In this document: positions 8,140 through 10,247 of the stretch, piece after piece
Position numbering within the stretch: position 1 is the stretch's first letter
Layout: each line of letters opens with the position of its first letter
Assembly (NCBI GenBank): GCA_001790315.1
Contig: MGCE01000004.1
Span: 3,678 to 13,924 of the forward strand
DNA from: Candidatus Rokubacteria bacterium RIFCSPLOWO2_02_FULL_72_37
GTDB taxonomy: Bacteria > Methylomirabilota > Methylomirabilia > Rokubacteriales > CSP1-6
Direction: 5' to 3'
DNA length: 10,247 nucleotides
Program-made: the position numbers and the translations under genes
The notes under the pieces: model-generated
Told to the model about the DNA's origin: nothing
What the model saw: the letters and a program-made list of their open reading frames with translations, nothing else
The model's database searches: none

Positions 8140-9063
8140 TCATCGAGTGTTGCGCAAGTGAGCCAGGAGGCGGGCTATTCGTGCGGGCAGCGGCGACCGG
8201 AACTCCACGCGCTCACCCGTCGCCGGATGCACGAACGCCAGCGTCGCCGCGTGCAGCGCGTACCCGTCCACGGGGATGGGCACCGGGGGCTGCCGCCGCC
8301 CGCCGTACACGTCATCGCCGACCACGGGGTGACCGAGGAACGCGAGGTGGACGCGGATCTGGTGTGTCCGCCCCGTCTCGAGGCTGGCCTCGAGGTAGGT
8401 GAATCGCGGGAAGCGCGCGAGCACGCGCCAGCGCGTGACCGCGCGTCGGCCCCGGCCCGGCGGGCGCACCGCCATCCGCACGCGGTCGTGGGGGTGGCGC
8501 CCGATGGGCTTGTCGATAACACCCTCGTCGCCCGGCACGTGTCCGTGGACCACCACCAGGTAGCGGCGCGTCACCGCGCGGGTCGCGAGCTGGGCGACGA
8601 GTGACTCGTAGGCCGCGCGCGTCTTGGCGAGCACGAGGAGGCCCGACGTGCCCTTGTCGAGCCGGTGCACGATCCCCGGACGGCGCGGCCCGCCCACGCC
8701 CGCGATCGCGGGTGCGTGAGCGAGCGCGATGGCGGCGAGCGTGCCGCGGGTCTGCCCGGCCCCGGGATGCACGACCATCCCGGCGGGCTTGTCCACGACG
8801 AGGACCTCCGCGTCCTCGTGGACGATCGAGAGCTCCGCCGGCTCGGGTTCGAGCTCCTCCGCCACGGGCGGGGGCACCTCGACATCGACGCGCTCGCCGC
8901 CACGGAGGCGATACGACGCCTTGGGCACACGCCCGTCGACACGGACGCTGCCGGCGACGATCAGCGCCTGGAGCCGCGCGCGGGAGAGCTCGGGGAGCCG
9001 GTCTGACAGCCAGCGATCGAGTCGCGTCCCGGCTGCCTGTGGAACGACCGTGAGCACCGCCAC
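8140..9063 (-). CDS. rluD: RluA/RluD-family 23S rRNA pseudouridine synthase
   Basis: Members of this family convert uridine to pseudouridine in RNA; RluD acts on helix 69 of 23S rRNA. From GTG 9063 the protein has 307 residues, a typical length. An N-terminal S4 RNA-binding domain covers about residues 12-63 (RLDRWLSDRLPELSRARLQ, then GSVRVDG and RLRGGERVDVEVPP). The catalytic domain follows, with VVDKPAGMVVHPGAG (89-103) and GIVHRLDKGTSGLLVLAK, where Asp136 is the catalytic Asp. Next come TRRYLVVVHG, the KPIGRHPHDRVRM segment and LETGRTHQIRVHLAFLGHPVVGDDVYGG. An S4 domain plus the HRLDKGTSG motif points to the RluD/RluC type. I use rluD as the best guess, since target site cannot be read from sequence. 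The start is uncertain: GTG at 9063 or 9057 are both possible, neither has a strong ribosome binding site, and there is no in-frame ATG nearby. It begins eight bases after lspA, which suggests coupling. Confidence 0.93.
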   Translation of the reverse strand: MAVLTVVPQAAGTRLDRWLSDRLPELSRARLQALIVAGSVRVDGRVPKASYRLRGGERVDVEVPPPVAEELEPEPAELSIVHEDAEVLVVDKPAGMVVHPGAGQTRGTLAAIALAHAPAIAGVGGPRRPGIVHRLDKGTSGLLVLAKTRAAYESLVAQLATRAVTRRYLVVVHGHVPGDEGVIDKPIGRHPHDRVRMAVRPPGRGRRAVTRWRVLARFPRFTYLEASLETGRTHQIRVHLAFLGHPVVGDDVYGGRRQPPVPIPVDGYALHAATLAFVHPATGERVEFRSPLPARIARLLAHLRNTR

Positions 9064-9071
9064 GGCGTGGC

Positions 9072-9560
9072 TCAGCCGGACGAGGGCTTCTTCTCGGTCA
9101 GGAGCCGCAGCGCGAGGAGGGCCACGCCGACGGTGATCGCGGAGTCGGCCACGTTGAACGCGGGCCAGTGCCAGGTCCCGTAGTAGGCGTCCACGAAGTC
9201 GACGACGGCGCCGAAGCGGCCGCGATCGACGAGATTGCCGACCGCGCCGCCGAAGATGAGCCCGATCGCCGTCTGATCCGGCCAGCCGCCGGTCGGCAGG
9301 ACGCGGACGGCGACGCGCAGGAGGACGAGGAGCGCGACGAGCGAGAGCAACGCGACCATCCAGCGCCAGCTCGCGGGCAGGCCGCCGAGCAGGCCGAAGG
9401 CGAGCCCCGGGTTCATGACGAGGGTGAGTGCGAGCACCCCGTCGACGACGGAGACCGGCACCCCCGGAGCCAGGCGGTCGAGCGCCAGGAGCTTCGTCAC
9501 CTGGTCGAGGACGACGACGGCCCCCGCGATGACGGCGATGCGGGCGCCGAATCGCTTCAT
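9072..9560 (-). CDS. lspA: Lipoprotein signal peptidase (signal peptidase II)
   Basis: LspA is an aspartic protease in the inner membrane. It cuts the signal peptide from diacylglyceryl prolipoproteins just before the lipid-modified Cys. The protein is 162 residues with four predicted membrane helices at about 7-27, 63-85, 95-112 and 137-155. Conserved segments are LDQVTK (18-23), MNPGLAFGLL (49-58), GGAVGNLVDRGRFGAVVDFVD (104-124) and WPAFNVADSAI (132-142). The catalytic pair is Asp121 in VVDF and Asp139 in NVADS. ATG at 9560 is supported by GAGG six bases upstream. It follows ileS by 26 bases, the widespread ileS-lspA arrangement. Its product needs Lgt activity upstream in the lipoprotein pathway, which is not encoded here. 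Confidence 0.98.
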   Translation of the reverse strand: MKRFGARIAVIAGAVVVLDQVTKLLALDRLAPGVPVSVVDGVLALTLVMNPGLAFGLLGGLPASWRWMVALLSLVALLVLLRVAVRVLPTGGWPDQTAIGLIFGGAVGNLVDRGRFGAVVDFVDAYYGTWHWPAFNVADSAITVGVALLALRLLTEKKPSSG

Positions 9561-9586
9561 CGGTCGCCTCGCGGCGCCGTCGCTGC

Positions 9587-10247
9587 TCAGCGCGCGGCGC
9601 CGATGGCCAGCACCACCGGGACGCAGCGTTCACAGAGGTCCGGATGGAGCGGACTCGCGCCGACCCGCTCGCTCCACACCCAGCAGCGCTGGCACTTCCG
9701 CCCGCGCGCCTTGGCCACGCCGACGACGAGCCCGGGGATCTCCTGGCTGTCGTACTGGACGGCGGCGCCGACCTCGCCGGGGTCGAGGTCCACCTGGGAC
9801 ACGATGAAGAGCGTCGGCAGGAGCGGGCGCTTCGCCCGGAGCAGCGCCGGCAGGTCCTCGGGCGCCGTGCGGATGCTCACGCGCGCCTCGAGCCCGCTGC
9901 CGATGAGCCCCTGCGCTCGGGCCGTCTCGAGCGCACGGGCGACCTCGCGGCGCACCTCGAGGAGCCGGCTCCATTCGCGCGCGAGCGTGTCGTCGAGCCA
10001 CTCGCGGGGCACCTCGGGAAAGCGCTCCAGGTGCACGCTCGCGGCCCGGGGGCCCGGCAGGTGCTGCCACGCCTCCTCGGCGGTGAACGAGAGCATCGGC
10101 GCCATCAGGCGCGCGAGCGCCTGGAACAGGTCGTAGCACGTCGTCTGGGCGGCACGGCGCCGCGGGTCGTCGGCCGCGGACGTGTACAGCCGGTCCTTGA
10201 TCACGTCGAGATACTGCGCCGAGAGGTCGACCGCGCAGAAGTTGTGG
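9587..10247 (-). CDS. ileS: Isoleucyl-tRNA synthetase, C-terminal part (5' end beyond window)
   Basis: IleS charges tRNA(Ile) with isoleucine in the cytoplasm. Only the last 219 residues lie in the window; the catalytic Rossmann fold, the CP1 editing domain and the KMSKS loop are off the right edge. The visible part begins HNFCAVDLSAQYLDVIKDRLYT, the typical end of the catalytic core and start of the anticodon-binding helical domain. It continues with LMAPMLSFTAEEAWQHLPG and ends in the zinc-binding tail KCQRCWVWSERVG...HPDLCERC. The four Cys (two CxxC pairs) are all present, so the C-terminal zinc site looks intact. This tail marks the bacterial type of IleS as found in E. coli. The stop is TGA at 9589-9587, 26 bases before lspA. 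Confidence 0.97.
   Translation of the reverse strand, partial: HNFCAVDLSAQYLDVIKDRLYTSAADDPRRRAAQTTCYDLFQALARLMAPMLSFTAEEAWQHLPGPRAASVHLERFPEVPREWLDDTLAREWSRLLEVRREVARALETARAQGLIGSGLEARVSIRTAPEDLPALLRAKRPLLPTLFIVSQVDLDPGEVGAAVQYDSQEIPGLVVGVAKARGRKCQRCWVWSERVGASPLHPDLCERCVPVVLAIGAAR

Noticed and set aside
9057..9075. CTG (9075) overlapping the lspA stop, or GTG 9057, as the rluD start
   Set aside because: CTG starts are rare and no ribosome binding site favours it. GTG 9057 cannot be excluded but gives a shorter N-terminus; GTG 9063 was kept as a working choice.

Overview
This window is a stretch of a high-GC bacterial chromosome. Sample lines of the ordinary genes run at roughly 70% G+C or more. 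It holds eight tightly packed protein genes, all read from the minus strand, so transcription runs from the right end to the left end of the window. The set is core housekeeping: ileS (3' part), lspA, an rluD-type pseudouridine synthase, glmU, glmS, a pcrA/uvrD helicase, gatC and gatA (5' part). Gaps between genes are 2 to 40 bases. I found no tRNA, rRNA, CRISPR array, IS element or gene-free stretch over 300 bases. The lineage cannot be fixed from this alone. GC content, gene content and GTG starts would suit a soil or sediment bacterium such as Methylomirabilota/Rokubacteria, Myxococcota or Acidobacteria, and this is a weak inference. The presence of gatC-gatA implies indirect, amidotransferase-based charging of Asn and/or Gln tRNA.

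Layout in the direction of transcription. (1) 10247-9587: C-terminal 219 residues of isoleucyl-tRNA synthetase with its zinc-binding tail. (2) 9560-9072: lipoprotein signal peptidase, the classic ileS-lspA pairing. (3) 9063-8140: RluA/RluD-family pseudouridine synthase. (4) 8099-6720 and 6717-4879: glmU and glmS, the last and first enzymes of UDP-GlcNAc synthesis, two bases apart. (5) 4847-1620: superfamily 1A helicase PcrA/UvrD, interrupted in frame by a 357-residue intein (3015-4085). (6) 1608-1321 and 1315-1: gatC and gatA of the GatCAB amidotransferase; gatA runs off the left edge.

The non-routine part is the helicase. The intein splits helicase motif III exactly between the nucleotide-sensing Gln and the next Ser (spliced Q254/S255). 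All main splicing residues are visible (Cys1, TxxH, His-Asn, Ser+1). Its central insert shows no LAGLIDADG motif but has a segment reminiscent of a GIY-YIG nuclease core, followed by a region I cannot assign. A TACAAT box lies exactly six bases before the helicase GTG start with no Shine-Dalgarno sequence, which suggests an internal promoter giving a leaderless mRNA. The remaining genes look intact and ordinary.
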